From positions 1,301,651 through 1,365,650 of the forward strand of contig NZ_LMKQ01000001.1 of NCBI RefSeq assembly GCF_001421565.1: a stretch of 64,000 nucleotides of DNA. The letters are read 5' to 3'. Positions 18,395 through 26,589 of the stretch are shown here, piece after piece. The translations under genes were made by a program, and so were the position numbers. This stretch comes from Agromyces sp. Leaf222. GTDB taxonomy: Bacteria > Actinomycetota > Actinomycetes > Actinomycetales > Microbacteriaceae. The notes beneath the pieces were generated by a model that did not search any database, had not been told where the DNA came from, and worked only from the letters and a program-made list of their open reading frames with translations. The number at the start of each line of letters is the position of its first letter. Within the stretch, counting starts at the first letter, position 1.

Positions 18395-19057
18395 ATGAAC
18401 GATGCCCGCCCGTTGCGCGTCGCGATCGCCGACGACGCGCTGCTGCTGCGCGAGGGCATCGCGAAGGTGCTCGAGGGCGGCGGCATCGAGGTCGTCGCAT
18501 CGGTCGGCACCGGCGACGAGCTCGTCGAGGCGGTGCGCGGCGGCGGCATCGACGCGGCCGTGCTCGACATCCGCATGCCTCCCACGCACCGCGACGAGGG
18601 CGTGCGCGCCCTCGAGACGATCCGTGCGAGCGGCTCCACGATCGGCGTCCTGCTGCTGTCGATGTACGCGACGCCCGAGTACGCGCTGCGCGTCATGCAG
18701 GCCGGCAGCGGCACGGGATACCTGCTGAAGGAGCGCGTCTCCGAGCCCGAGACCCTCGTGCGGGCGGTCGAGACCGTGGCATCCGGCGGCTCGGTCGTCG
18801 ACCCCGAGGTCGTCGAGCAGCTCGTGAAGCGCACGCGCGCCGACGACCCGATCTCCCGCCTCACCGAGCGCGAGCGGTCAGTGCTCGAGCTGATGGCGCA
18901 GGGGTACTCCAACGGCGGCATCGCGCAGACCCTGTTCCTCGGCCTGAAGACCGTCGAGACGCACGTGCGGAGCATCCTGCAGAAGCTCGACCTCGAGGAG
19001 TCGCCAGAGCACCACCGGCGAGTGCTCGCCGTGCTCACCCTCCTCGGCGAACGGTGA
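18395..19057 (+). CDS. NarL/FixJ-family response regulator
   Basis: A 220-residue two-domain DNA-binding regulator. The receiver domain (1-120) has IADDALLLREG (acidic pocket), AVLDIRMPP (phospho-acceptor Asp near residue 57) and YLLKERV (conserved Lys). The C-terminal LuxR-type HTH is LTERERSVLELMAQGYSNGG, followed by LGLKTVETHVRSILQKL. ATG 18395 was chosen because GGAGGG lies at good spacing; a frame from 18368 has no ribosome site. Its stop overlaps the start of the histidine kinase gene, with which it forms a two-component pair. Confidence 0.93.
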   Translation: MNDARPLRVAIADDALLLREGIAKVLEGGGIEVVASVGTGDELVEAVRGGGIDAAVLDIRMPPTHRDEGVRALETIRASGSTIGVLLLSMYATPEYALRVMQAGSGTGYLLKERVSEPETLVRAVETVASGGSVVDPEVVEQLVKRTRADDPISRLTERERSVLELMAQGYSNGGIAQTLFLGLKTVETHVRSILQKLDLEESPEHHRRVLAVLTLLGER

Positions 19058-20865
19058 TGGCCCCCGGCCGCAAAGGCCGGATCGTCAGACGTACCATCAC
19101 CATTACCATCGCGGTCGCGCTCAGCCTCGCGATGGAGATCGGCGGATTCCTTGCGACGCCGGATTCCGAGCATCCGGAGGTCTCGTACACGACCTTGCAC
19201 GCCCTCGTGCCGCTCGTGTTCGCCGCCTGTGCCGGCGTCGCGTGGCACATCGGGCCCTCGCGCACCCCTGCGCGGCTCATGATCGCGTTCGTCCTGCTCT
19301 GGATCCCGCAGTCGATCTACTACGTCATCGGCGCCTGGCAGTGGGTGTGGCCGGTCGTGCGCGGCGCCGACCTCGCCTGGGCGGTCGTGGCCGGCATCCT
19401 CGTGCTCGTCTACCCGAAGGGCGGCCTGAGCGGGCGGTTCGATCGCTGGATCGCCGGCATCGCGATCGTCTCGTTCGTCGTCAACCTGCTCGTCGTCGTG
19501 CTGTTCGCGGGGCCCGACGCGAATCCGTGCGGGTGCGCACCGAACGGCTACCAGCTCGCCGATGCCCCGCTGCTCTTCGCCGTGACCGACATCGGCTACC
19601 GCATCATCGGCGTCGGGCTCGCGCTCGTGATCGCCGGGCGCCTGCTCGTGCGCTGGGTGCGCGCGAGCGTGCCCGCCCGCACCGTCGCGTTCCTGATGCC
19701 GGTCGCGCTGTTCGCCTGGGCGACGACGCTCGCCGCCCAGGCGGTCGCCTACGTCTTCACGCCGACGACCGACATGGTGCTCCGCACCGTCTCGCTCATC
19801 GCCATCGCCTCGATCCCCGTGAGCTTCGACGCCGGCGTCTCGCACGCCCGCAACATGCGTGCGCGGGTCGCCGACCTCATGCGCATCACGCGCGAGGGCG
19901 CCGACCGCGGGCTCTGGGCCGAGTCGCTCGCCCGCACGCTGCGCGACGCCTCGGTGCGCGTCTTCTGGTGGGATGAGACGCGGGGCAGGTATGCGGATGC
20001 CGCGGGCGACCCGATCTCCGACGAGGACATCGGGTCCAAGGCGGGCCACAGCATCCTCCCGGTGTCGTCGCCGCTCGGCGCCCCGATCGCGTTGATCCGC
20101 CACGACCGCGTGCTCACCGACAACATGCGGCTGCTCGACGGCGTCTCGAGCGCATTGCGCCTCTCGGTCGACAACGGCCGCCTGCGCTCCGAGATCGAGC
20201 GCACCCTCGAACAGGTGCGCCAGTCGCGCCAGCGCATCGTCGAGGCCGGCGTCGAGGCGCGGCGGCGCATCGAGCGCGACCTGCACGACGGCGCGCAGCA
20301 GCACCTCGTGTCGCTCGGCATGCAGCTGCGGCTCTCCGCGAACGCGGCGAAGGCCGCGGGCGAGCCCGACCTCGCCGACGAGCTCGAGCGCACGATCCTC
20401 ACCCTGAACCAGGCGCTGCGCGAGCTCCGAGAACTGGCGCACGGCATCCACCCGAGCCTGCTGAGCTCCGGCGGGCTCGCGCTCGCCGTGCCGGAGCTCG
20501 CCGGGCGCTGCCCCGTGCCGGTCGAGGTCGAGGTGCAGGGCGAGGGCCGGCTGCCGGAGCTCATCGAGTCCACCGCCTACTTCGCCATCGCCGAGGCGCT
20601 CGCGAACGTGGCCAAGCACTCGTGGGCCACCAGGGCGTGGGTGCGCGCGCACGTCGTCGACGGCGACCTCGTGCTCGAGGTGCGCGACAACGGCGTCGGG
20701 GGAGCCTCGGTCGACGGCGGAACGGGCATGCTCGGCATCGGCGACCGCATCGACGCCGTCGACGGCAGCCTGTCGGTCGAGAGCCCGCCGGGTGCGGGCA
20801 CGACCCTCACCGTGCGGATCCCGCTCGGCGAGGCCAAGTGGGGCGCGTCGGCCTGGGGCCTGTGA
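19057..20865 (+). CDS. NarX/DegS-type sensor histidine kinase
   Basis: A 602-residue membrane kinase. The first 280 residues hold about seven hydrophobic segments (TITIAVALSLAMEIGGF, LHALVPLVFAACAGVAWHI, ADLAWAVVAGILVLVYP and others), an integral-membrane sensor without a large external domain. A middle region (about 285-380) is GAF-like in position. HisKA_3 has RRIERDLHDGAQQHLVSLG with the phospho-acceptor His near residue 410. The ATPase domain has AEALANVAKHSWA, LEVRDNGVGG and GMLGIGDRIDAVDG, ending PPGAGTTLTVRIPL. ATG 19057 overlaps the regulator stop; GTG 19054 is an alternative. Signal is unknown. Confidence 0.9.
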   Translation: MAPGRKGRIVRRTITITIAVALSLAMEIGGFLATPDSEHPEVSYTTLHALVPLVFAACAGVAWHIGPSRTPARLMIAFVLLWIPQSIYYVIGAWQWVWPVVRGADLAWAVVAGILVLVYPKGGLSGRFDRWIAGIAIVSFVVNLLVVVLFAGPDANPCGCAPNGYQLADAPLLFAVTDIGYRIIGVGLALVIAGRLLVRWVRASVPARTVAFLMPVALFAWATTLAAQAVAYVFTPTTDMVLRTVSLIAIASIPVSFDAGVSHARNMRARVADLMRITREGADRGLWAESLARTLRDASVRVFWWDETRGRYADAAGDPISDEDIGSKAGHSILPVSSPLGAPIALIRHDRVLTDNMRLLDGVSSALRLSVDNGRLRSEIERTLEQVRQSRQRIVEAGVEARRRIERDLHDGAQQHLVSLGMQLRLSANAAKAAGEPDLADELERTILTLNQALRELRELAHGIHPSLLSSGGLALAVPELAGRCPVPVEVEVQGEGRLPELIESTAYFAIAEALANVAKHSWATRAWVRAHVVDGDLVLEVRDNGVGGASVDGGTGMLGIGDRIDAVDGSLSVESPPGAGTTLTVRIPLGEAKWGASAWGL

Positions 20866-20866
20866 G

Positions 20867-20946
20867 CCGAAGCTCAGGCGCGCCGGCCTTCAGGCGAGCC
20901 GGAGTTCAGACGAGCGCGAGGTCAGGCGAGCCGCAGCTCAGGCGCG
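20867..20946. repeat. Five 16-bp direct repeats between convergent genes
   Basis: Five back-to-back 16-base units, approximate consensus CCGNAGNTCAGGCGAG, starting two bases after the kinase stop. The fifth unit includes the stop codon (20938-20940) and the last codons of the minus-strand alkyltransferase-like gene. All five keep TCAG at the same place, and four keep TCAGGCG. Confidence 0.85.
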
Positions 20947-21252
20947 CCAGCGGGCCGAGCGCAGGTCGATGCGGTAGCCGTCTTCGTTCGCTGCGGGCAG
21001 CATCGGCGTGCCCTCGGCCTCGTAGTGCGCTCGTGCGGCCTCCGCGTGGCCGGCCGGCGGGCGTCCTCCGGCGCGGATGACCCGCCACCATGCGACCTCC
21101 GACCCGTGATGGGCCATGACGCCTCCGACGGCACGCGCCCCGCGGGATCCGAGCAGGGCCGCGACATCGCCGTAGGTGGCCACCTGGCCGGGCGGGATGT
21201 CGGCGACCACGACGAGCACGGCCTCGACGAAGCCGACGGGGTGCTGCGGCAT
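20938..21252 (-). CDS. MGMT-fold alkyltransferase-like protein (ATL), no acceptor Cys
   Basis: A 104-residue protein matching the DNA-binding domain of O6-alkylguanine-DNA alkyltransferase: IPPGQVATYGDVAALLGSRG (recognition-helix region), ARAVGGVMAHH, then VAWWRVIRAGGRPP. In true MGMT this last motif is PCHRV, with the alkyl-accepting Cys; here AWWR takes its place. Such ATL proteins bind alkylated guanine and flag it for nucleotide excision repair rather than repair it. ATG 21252 gives the expected ATL length; a longer upstream frame shadows the neighbouring GNAT gene. Its 3' end is built from the 16-bp repeat described separately. Confidence 0.85.
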   Translation of the reverse strand: MPQHPVGFVEAVLVVVADIPPGQVATYGDVAALLGSRGARAVGGVMAHHGSEVAWWRVIRAGGRPPAGHAEAARAHYEAEGTPMLPAANEDGYRIDLRSARWRA

Positions 21253-21305
21253 CCGCTCGCCCTCGGTGCTCGGGTCGGCCGTGGATCGGATTCGGGGCTC
21301 GACGC

Positions 21306-21758
21306 TCAGAGCGCCAGGGCGCCGATCACGTCGCCGTACGCGGTCTCGCCGACGTCGGCGAACCCGATGCGGTGGAAGAACGCCTCCGGGCCGTCTTCGC
21401 CCGGCTCCCAGAGCACCGTGATGCGGTCGAAGCCGCGGCGCTTGGCCTCTTGGGCGAGCGATTCGGCGAGGAACCGGCCGACGCCCTTGCCCTGCGCGCC
21501 GGCGTCGACGTTGATGCGCCAGATGCAGGCGCGGAACTCCTCGTGCGCGTTCTCGGGGTCGAAGTTGCCGTGGATGAAGCCGACGACGCGGTCGTCGAGC
21601 GTCACGACGCGCTGCCACGACGTGATCGGATTCACGACCGAGGCCTCTGCCGAGTAGGTGACCGGAGCGATGAACTGCTCCTGGCCCGGCTTCAGCGAGA
21701 GCGTGTTCGCCGCCACGATGTTCGACGCGGACAGTTCTTCCAGTCTCAGCTCAGCCAT
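21306..21758 (-). CDS. GNAT-family N-acetyltransferase
   Basis: A 150-residue acetyltransferase. The acetyl-CoA loop is [19 protein letters not shown] (R/Q-x-x-G-x-G/A), preceded by the beta strand CIWRINVD, and the C-terminal part has [12 protein letters not shown]. The family transfers acetyl groups to amines or N-termini; the target here is unknown. ATG 21758 starts at the conserved MAELRLEEL region but lacks a clear ribosome site; a GTG ten codons upstream is possible. It lies 53 bp upstream of the ATL gene on the same strand, so they may be co-transcribed. Confidence 0.85.
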   Translation of the reverse strand: MAELRLEELSASNIVAANTLSLKPGQEQFIAPVTYSAEASVVNPITSWQRVVTLDDRVVGFIHGNFDPENAHEEFRACIWRINVDAGAQGKGVGRFLAESLAQEAKRRGFDRITVLWEPGEDGPEAFFHRIGFADVGETAYGDVIGALAL

Positions 21759-21871
21759 GCTGCCAAGGCTAACCCGACGAGGGCGCACCGGGAAAGCCGC
21801 GATGTCTCGCCTGCAGCGAACGTGTCATGAACAGGAGCGGATGCCGCGGGTTCCCGCTCGCGCAGGCCGGC

Positions 21872-21914
21872 CGGATGTCTCGATGTCAAGACATCCGACC
21901 CGACACGGTAAACT
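21872..21914 (+). promoter_or_regulatory. icd promoter region with a 9-bp inverted repeat operator
   Basis: CGGATGTCT (21872-21880) and AGACATCCG (21889-21897) are exact inverted repeats around CGATGTCA. Nested inside is TCTCGATGTCAAGA, which fits the dyad TCTYGAYRTCRAGA. A -10 candidate TAAACT (21909-21914, as GGTAAACT) follows, so the dyad covers the -35 position. Start of icd is 74 bp downstream. Confidence 0.55.
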
Positions 21915-21987
21915 GCCCGTTGGCGTTCGCGCGCCCTCTCGAGGCTTCCTCGATTCTTCCCGAACGACCGCAAGGAGAACACGCATC

Positions 21988-23205
21988 GTGTCCAAGATCA
22001 AGGTTGAAGGCACCGTCGTCGAGCTCGACGGCGACGAGATGACCCGCATCATCTGGCAGGCCATCAAGGACCAGCTCATCCACCCGTACCTCGACGTGAA
22101 CCTCGAGTACTACGACCTCTCGATCCAGAAGCGCGACGAGACCGACGACCAGATCACGGTCGACGCGGCCCACGCGATCCAGAAGCACGGCGTCGGCGTC
22201 AAGTGCGCGACGATCACGCCCGACGAGGCGCGTGTCGAGGAGTTCGGCCTCAAGAAGATGTGGCGTTCGCCGAACGGCACGATCCGCAACATCCTCGGCG
22301 GCGTGATCTTCCGCGAGCCGATCATCATCTCGAACATCCCGCGCCTGGTGCCCGGCTGGAACAAGCCGATCATCGTCGGCCGCCACGCGTTCGGCGACCA
22401 GTACCGCGCCACCGACTTCCGCTTCGAGGGCGAGGGCACGCTCACGATGACCTTCACCCCGAAGGACGGCTCGGAGCCGCAGCAGTTCGAGGTCTTCCAG
22501 TCGCCGGGCTCCGGCGTCGCCATGGGCATGTACAACCTCGACGAGTCGATCCGCGACTTCGCGCGCGCCTCGCTCAACTACGGCCTCTCGCGCAACTACC
22601 CCGTGTACCTCTCGACGAAGAACACGATCCTCAAGGCCTACGACGGCCGCTTCAAGGACCTCTTCCAGGAGGTCTTCGAGGCCGAGTTCAAGCAGGCGTT
22701 CGACGAGGCCGGCCTCACCTACGAGCACCGCCTCATCGACGACATGGTCGCGGCATCCCTCAAGTGGGAGGGCGGCTATGTCTGGGCGTGCAAGAACTAC
22801 GACGGCGACGTGCAGTCCGACACCGTCGCGCAGGGCTTCGGCTCGCTCGGCCTGATGACCTCGGTCCTGGCCACGCCCGACGGCAGGGTCGTCGAGGCCG
22901 AGGCGGCGCACGGCACGGTCACCCGCCACTACCGCCAGCACCAGCAGGGCAAGCCCACGTCGACGAACCCGATCGCCTCGATCTACGCCTGGACGCGCGG
23001 CCTCGCGCACCGCGGCAAGCTCGACGGCAACCAGGAGCTCATCGACTTCTCGCTCACCCTCGAAGACGTCGTCATCAAGACGGTCGAGTCCGGCGCCATG
23101 ACGAAGGACCTCGCGGCCCTCGTCGGCCCCGAACAGGCCTACCAGACGACCGAGGAGTTCCTGCAGACGCTCTCCGACAACCTGAAGGCGCGCGTCGCGG
23201 CCTGA
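21988..23205 (+). CDS. icd: NADP-dependent isocitrate dehydrogenase, type II homodimer
   Basis: A 405-residue TCA-cycle enzyme that oxidises isocitrate to 2-oxoglutarate and CO2, forming NADPH. It begins [20 protein letters not shown] and contains [29 protein letters not shown] (substrate Ser and Asn), [26 protein letters not shown] (metal Asp) and [16 protein letters not shown] (NADP-binding His and Arg). This is the eukaryote-like subfamily II rather than E. coli type. GTG 21988 follows AAGGAGAACACGCATC. A monocistronic unit is suggested by its own upstream promoter and a strong terminator downstream. Confidence 0.97.
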   Translation: MSKIKVEGTVVELDGDEMTRIIWQAIKDQLIHPYLDVNLEYYDLSIQKRDETDDQITVDAAHAIQKHGVGVKCATITPDEARVEEFGLKKMWRSPNGTIRNILGGVIFREPIIISNIPRLVPGWNKPIIVGRHAFGDQYRATDFRFEGEGTLTMTFTPKDGSEPQQFEVFQSPGSGVAMGMYNLDESIRDFARASLNYGLSRNYPVYLSTKNTILKAYDGRFKDLFQEVFEAEFKQAFDEAGLTYEHRLIDDMVAASLKWEGGYVWACKNYDGDVQSDTVAQGFGSLGLMTSVLATPDGRVVEAEAAHGTVTRHYRQHQQGKPTSTNPIASIYAWTRGLAHRGKLDGNQELIDFSLTLEDVVIKTVESGAMTKDLAALVGPEQAYQTTEEFLQTLSDNLKARVAA

Positions 23206-23222
23206 TCGACGGTCACGAACGA

Positions 23223-23248
23223 GGGGCGGATGCTGCGGCATCCGCCCC
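23223..23248 (+). terminator. Terminator of icd
   Basis: GGGGCGGATGC-TGCG-GCATCCGCCCC is a perfect 11-bp stem followed by TTCGG, 18 bp after the icd stop. It again uses the GGATGC/GCATCC core. Confidence 0.85.
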
Positions 23249-23329
23249 TTCGGCGTCTCCGGATGCCGAAACCCGACCCTCCTGTACTCAGGGCGACACC
23301 CCAGCCGCGAACGGGCGGAAGATGGGGGC

Positions 23330-25213
23330 ATGGCCCGCATCCTGACGCTCGCCCGCCGCTACTGGGTGGTCACGCTCACCATCGCGATCGGATGCCTCGG
23401 CATCACGCTCGCACTGGTCGGGGCCGGGGCCGCCGTCGCGTGGATCTTCAGCGGGTACGCCCTCGCCATCGCGGCGTGGCAGGCCGTCGGCATGGTGCGC
23501 GACATGCTGCGCGGGCATTGGGGCCTCGACGTGCTGGCGATCACCGCGATCATCGCGACCGTCGCGGTCGGCGAGTACGTCGCGGCGCTGCTCGTCGTGC
23601 TGATGCTCACGGGCGGAGAGGCGCTCGAGGACTACGCGAACCGCCGGGCCAAGCGTGAGCTCGACGCCCTGCTCACGCGGGCGCCGCAACTCGCGCACCG
23701 CATCGAGGGCGACGCGATCGTCGACGTCCACGCCGACCGCGTTCGACCGGGCGACGTGCTGCTCGTGCGGCCGAGCGAGATCGTCCCGGTCGACGGCACG
23801 CTGCGGTCGGCCGAGACGACGCTCGACGAGTCCTCGATCACGGGTGAGAGCGTGCCCGTCGAGAAGCGCGCGGGCGATGCCCTGCTGAGCGGCGCGGTGA
23901 ACGGGTCGACCGCGGTCGAGATCGTGGCGACGGCCACCGCGGCGAACAGCCAGTACCAGCAGATCGTGGCGCTCGTCGCCGAGGCCGCCGACTCGAAGGC
24001 GCCGGTCGTGCGCCTCGCCGATCGGTATGCGGTGCCGTTCACCGTCTTCTCCCTGGCACTCGGCGCCGTCGCCTGGTGGGTCTCGGGCGATCCCGTGCGC
24101 TTCGCCGAGGTGCTCGTGCTCGCGACGCCGTGTCCGCTGCTCATCGCCGCGCCGGTCGCGTTCATCGGAGGCATGAGCCGGGCCGCGCGCAACGGCGTGA
24201 TCGTCAAGGGCGGGGGAGTGCTCGAACAGCTCGCCTCGGCGAAGACCGCCGTGTTCGACAAAACGGGCACGCTCACGCGGGGCGAGCCGACGCTCGTGGA
24301 GATCCGCGCGGCGGGTGGCCTTGGAGCGGATGAGCTGCTCGCCGCCGTCGCCACTGCCGAGCAGTACTCGTCGCACGTGCTCGCGGCCTCGTTCATCGCG
24401 GCGGCGCGCGATCGCGGCCTGCCGCTGGGCGAGGCCGAGTCGGCCGAGGAGACCGCGACGAACGGGGTCCGGGCCCGCATCGACGGGAGGGAGGTCGTGG
24501 TCGGCAAGTTCGCCTTCGTGCGCGAGCACGCACCGGACGCCGTGCGCACGGTCATCGCCCCCGGCGAACTCGCGGTGTACGTGGCGATCGACGGGACGTA
24601 CGCGGGTGCGCTGCTCGCGAGCGACCGGGTGCGGGACAACGCCCGTGCCACGCTCGAGCAGCTCGCGGAGCTCGGGGTGCGGCGGACGATGATGCTGACG
24701 GGCGACGCCCAGGCGACCGCGGAGCACATCGCCGCGGAACTCGGCATCGACGATGTGCGTGCCGACTGCCTGCCCGCCGACAAGGTGGAGGAGGTCTCCC
24801 GGATCTCCGAGCGGCCGGTCATCATGGTCGGCGACGGCGTCAACGACGCACCCGTGCTCGCCGCGGCCGACGTCGGCATCGCGATGGGGGCGAAGGGCGC
24901 GACGGCGGCGAGCGAGTCGGCGGCGGCCGTGATCCTCGTCGACGACATCTCCCGGGTCGCCAAGGCGGTGCGGATCGGCCGTGACACCGTGCGCATCGCC
25001 CTGCAGAGCATCTGGGTGGGGATCCTGGTGAGCGTCGGGCTGATGATCATCGCCGCGTTCGGTGTCATCCCGGCGACCATCGGGGCGATCCTGCAGGAGG
25101 TCGTGGACCTCATCACGATCCTCGCGGCGTTGCGGGCGATCGGCGGGCGACTCGATGCCGAGGCGTCGCGCGAGGCGGCCGTCGGCGCCGGAACCGAGGT
25201 CGTCGCCCGCTGA
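23330..25213 (+). CDS. P1B-type heavy-metal transporting ATPase
   Basis: A 627-residue membrane pump without an N-terminal metal-binding domain. Two TM helices open the protein, followed by an amphipathic AWQAVGMVRDML region and two more helices. ITGESVPVEK (about residue 170) is the actuator motif, VFDKTGTLTRGE (about 309) the phosphorylation site, and MVGDGVNDAPVLAAADVGIA the hinge. The membrane metal site is ATPCPLL, TPC rather than CPC, and the nucleotide-binding HP dipeptide is YSSHVLAAS, with Val for Pro. Metal specificity is therefore uncertain (Zn/Cd/Co/Ni class rather than Cu). No ArsR or MerR regulator is adjacent. Confidence 0.9.
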   Translation: MARILTLARRYWVVTLTIAIGCLGITLALVGAGAAVAWIFSGYALAIAAWQAVGMVRDMLRGHWGLDVLAITAIIATVAVGEYVAALLVVLMLTGGEALEDYANRRAKRELDALLTRAPQLAHRIEGDAIVDVHADRVRPGDVLLVRPSEIVPVDGTLRSAETTLDESSITGESVPVEKRAGDALLSGAVNGSTAVEIVATATAANSQYQQIVALVAEAADSKAPVVRLADRYAVPFTVFSLALGAVAWWVSGDPVRFAEVLVLATPCPLLIAAPVAFIGGMSRAARNGVIVKGGGVLEQLASAKTAVFDKTGTLTRGEPTLVEIRAAGGLGADELLAAVATAEQYSSHVLAASFIAAARDRGLPLGEAESAEETATNGVRARIDGREVVVGKFAFVREHAPDAVRTVIAPGELAVYVAIDGTYAGALLASDRVRDNARATLEQLAELGVRRTMMLTGDAQATAEHIAAELGIDDVRADCLPADKVEEVSRISERPVIMVGDGVNDAPVLAAADVGIAMGAKGATAASESAAAVILVDDISRVAKAVRIGRDTVRIALQSIWVGILVSVGLMIIAAFGVIPATIGAILQEVVDLITILAALRAIGGRLDAEASREAAVGAGTEVVAR

Positions 25214-25253
25214 TCACGGTTCGGTAACACCGAGGAAAAGCTCCGGCGAACAG

Positions 25254-25288
25254 TTGCGCGTTGTTTGTTCGTAAGCTTTACTAACAAA
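25254..25288 (+). promoter_or_regulatory. ROK promoter and operator, apparently leaderless
   Basis: TTGCGC (25254-25259) and TTTACT (25277-25282) are 17 bp apart. An 11-bp inverted repeat, TTTGTTCGTAA-GCT-TTACTAACAAA (25264-25288, one mismatch), covers the -10. This is the classic ROK/XylR-type dyad. The ATG begins at 25290, seven to eight bases after the -10, so the transcript would have no leader. Confidence 0.75.
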
Positions 25289-25289
25289 C

Positions 25290-26525
25290 ATGTCAACGGA
25301 GGCGCAGCGAGGCCAGATCCTCGAGAGCCCGACCCCCACCGGGGTCGGCGCAGACGTGCTCACCGCGCCGTTCGACAACGCTCCGATCTTCACCAGGTCG
25401 CGCGCCCTGCGCCCCACCGGCAAGGTGCTGCCCGAGCATGCGCGCAGCCACAACCGCGCCCTCGTGCTGCAGACGCTCTACACGATCGGCCCGCAGAGCC
25501 GCGCCGACGTCGCCCGCGAGACCGGCCTCACCCGCGTCACCGTCTCCGACCTCGTCGCCGAACTCATCGCCGAGGCCCTCGTCGTCGAACTCGGCCAGCG
25601 TGAGGACTCCCGCCCGGGCAAGCCCGCGATCCTCATCGACGTCGACCGCGCCGCGTTCCAGATCATCGGCCTCGACCTCTCCGACCACGAGCGCTTCCTC
25701 GGCGCGATCGTCGACCTCGACGGCGGCATCGTCGCGCGCGACGAGGTTCCGCGAGACGGCGCGACCGGCGCCGCAGCCGTCGCCCTCGTCGACGCCCTCG
25801 CCGCACGCCTCGTGGCCGCCGCGACGGCGCCCGTGCTCGGCATCGGCGTCGGCTCGCCCGGTGTCGTCGACCCCCAGGGCGTCATCCGCTCCGCCCCGAA
25901 CCTCGGCTGGCAGGGCGTCGACCTGCAGGGCCGCCTGAACGCCGCGTTCGACCTGCCCGTGCACGTCGGCAACGACGCGAACGTCGCCGTGCTCGCCGAG
26001 CACGGTGCCTCGACCGCCGACGACCTCCTGCTCGTCAAGGTCGGCCACGGTGTCGGCGCCGGCCTCATCATCGGCGGACGCCCCGTGATCGGCGGCGGAT
26101 TCGCCGCGGGCGAGATCGGCCACGTCACCGTCGGCACCGACGGCGGCCCGCGCTGCGCGTGCGGCAAGCACGGCTGCCTCGAGACGTGGCTCGCCGTGCC
26201 CCGGCTCACCGCACAGCTCGACGCGATCGAGCCCGGCCCGCTCGCGGCATCCGAGCGCGAGGCCATCCTCACCGAGGCCGGTCGCCGGCTCGGCATCGTG
26301 CTGGCACCCGTCGTGGGTGCCCTCAACCTGTCGGAGGTCGCGCTCAGCGGCCCCGCCGAACTGCTTGACGGCCCCCTCGCCCTGGCGGCCGTCGAAACGC
26401 TCCGGACGCGGACGATGGCGGAACACAACCGTGATCTGAGGCTCCGGATGACCGAGCAGGCGCAGGACATCGTCCTTCGCGGCGCGGCCGTCATGGTCCT
26501 CTCCGGACAACTCGGGGTCTCCTAG
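25290..26525 (+). CDS. ROK-family transcriptional repressor (NagC/XylR type)
   Basis: A 411-residue repressor. A winged HTH lies at about residues 50-110 (ALVLQTLYTIGPQSRADVAR, ETGLTRVTVSDLVAEL). The ROK sugar-sensing domain follows, with IGVGSPGVVDPQG, HVGNDANVAVLAEH and the zinc motif GHVTVG followed by CACGKHGCLE. No separate ribosome site precedes ATG 25290, and promoter geometry suggests a leaderless mRNA. The operator over its own -10 points to autoregulation. It heads an operon for a sugar ABC importer, hexosaminidase, sugar kinase and nagB, so the inducer is probably an amino sugar or its phosphate. Confidence 0.92.
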   Translation: MSTEAQRGQILESPTPTGVGADVLTAPFDNAPIFTRSRALRPTGKVLPEHARSHNRALVLQTLYTIGPQSRADVARETGLTRVTVSDLVAELIAEALVVELGQREDSRPGKPAILIDVDRAAFQIIGLDLSDHERFLGAIVDLDGGIVARDEVPRDGATGAAAVALVDALAARLVAAATAPVLGIGVGSPGVVDPQGVIRSAPNLGWQGVDLQGRLNAAFDLPVHVGNDANVAVLAEHGASTADDLLLVKVGHGVGAGLIIGGRPVIGGGFAAGEIGHVTVGTDGGPRCACGKHGCLETWLAVPRLTAQLDAIEPGPLAASEREAILTEAGRRLGIVLAPVVGALNLSEVALSGPAELLDGPLALAAVETLRTRTMAEHNRDLRLRMTEQAQDIVLRGAAVMVLSGQLGVS

Positions 26526-26539
26526 GCCCCACGCACCAA

Positions 26540-26561
26540 GGGTGCAGCGAACCCCCGCTGC
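26540..26561 (+). promoter_or_regulatory. Hairpin between the ROK gene and the binding-protein gene
   Basis: GCAGCG (26544-26549) and CGCTGC (26556-26561) form a stem with loop AACCCC, in the 64-bp gap before the binding protein. It may be a processing or attenuation point. I see no second clear operator in the gap. Confidence 0.35.
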
Positions 26562-26589
26562 GACCCACACCCCATGAAAGGAAACGCAA

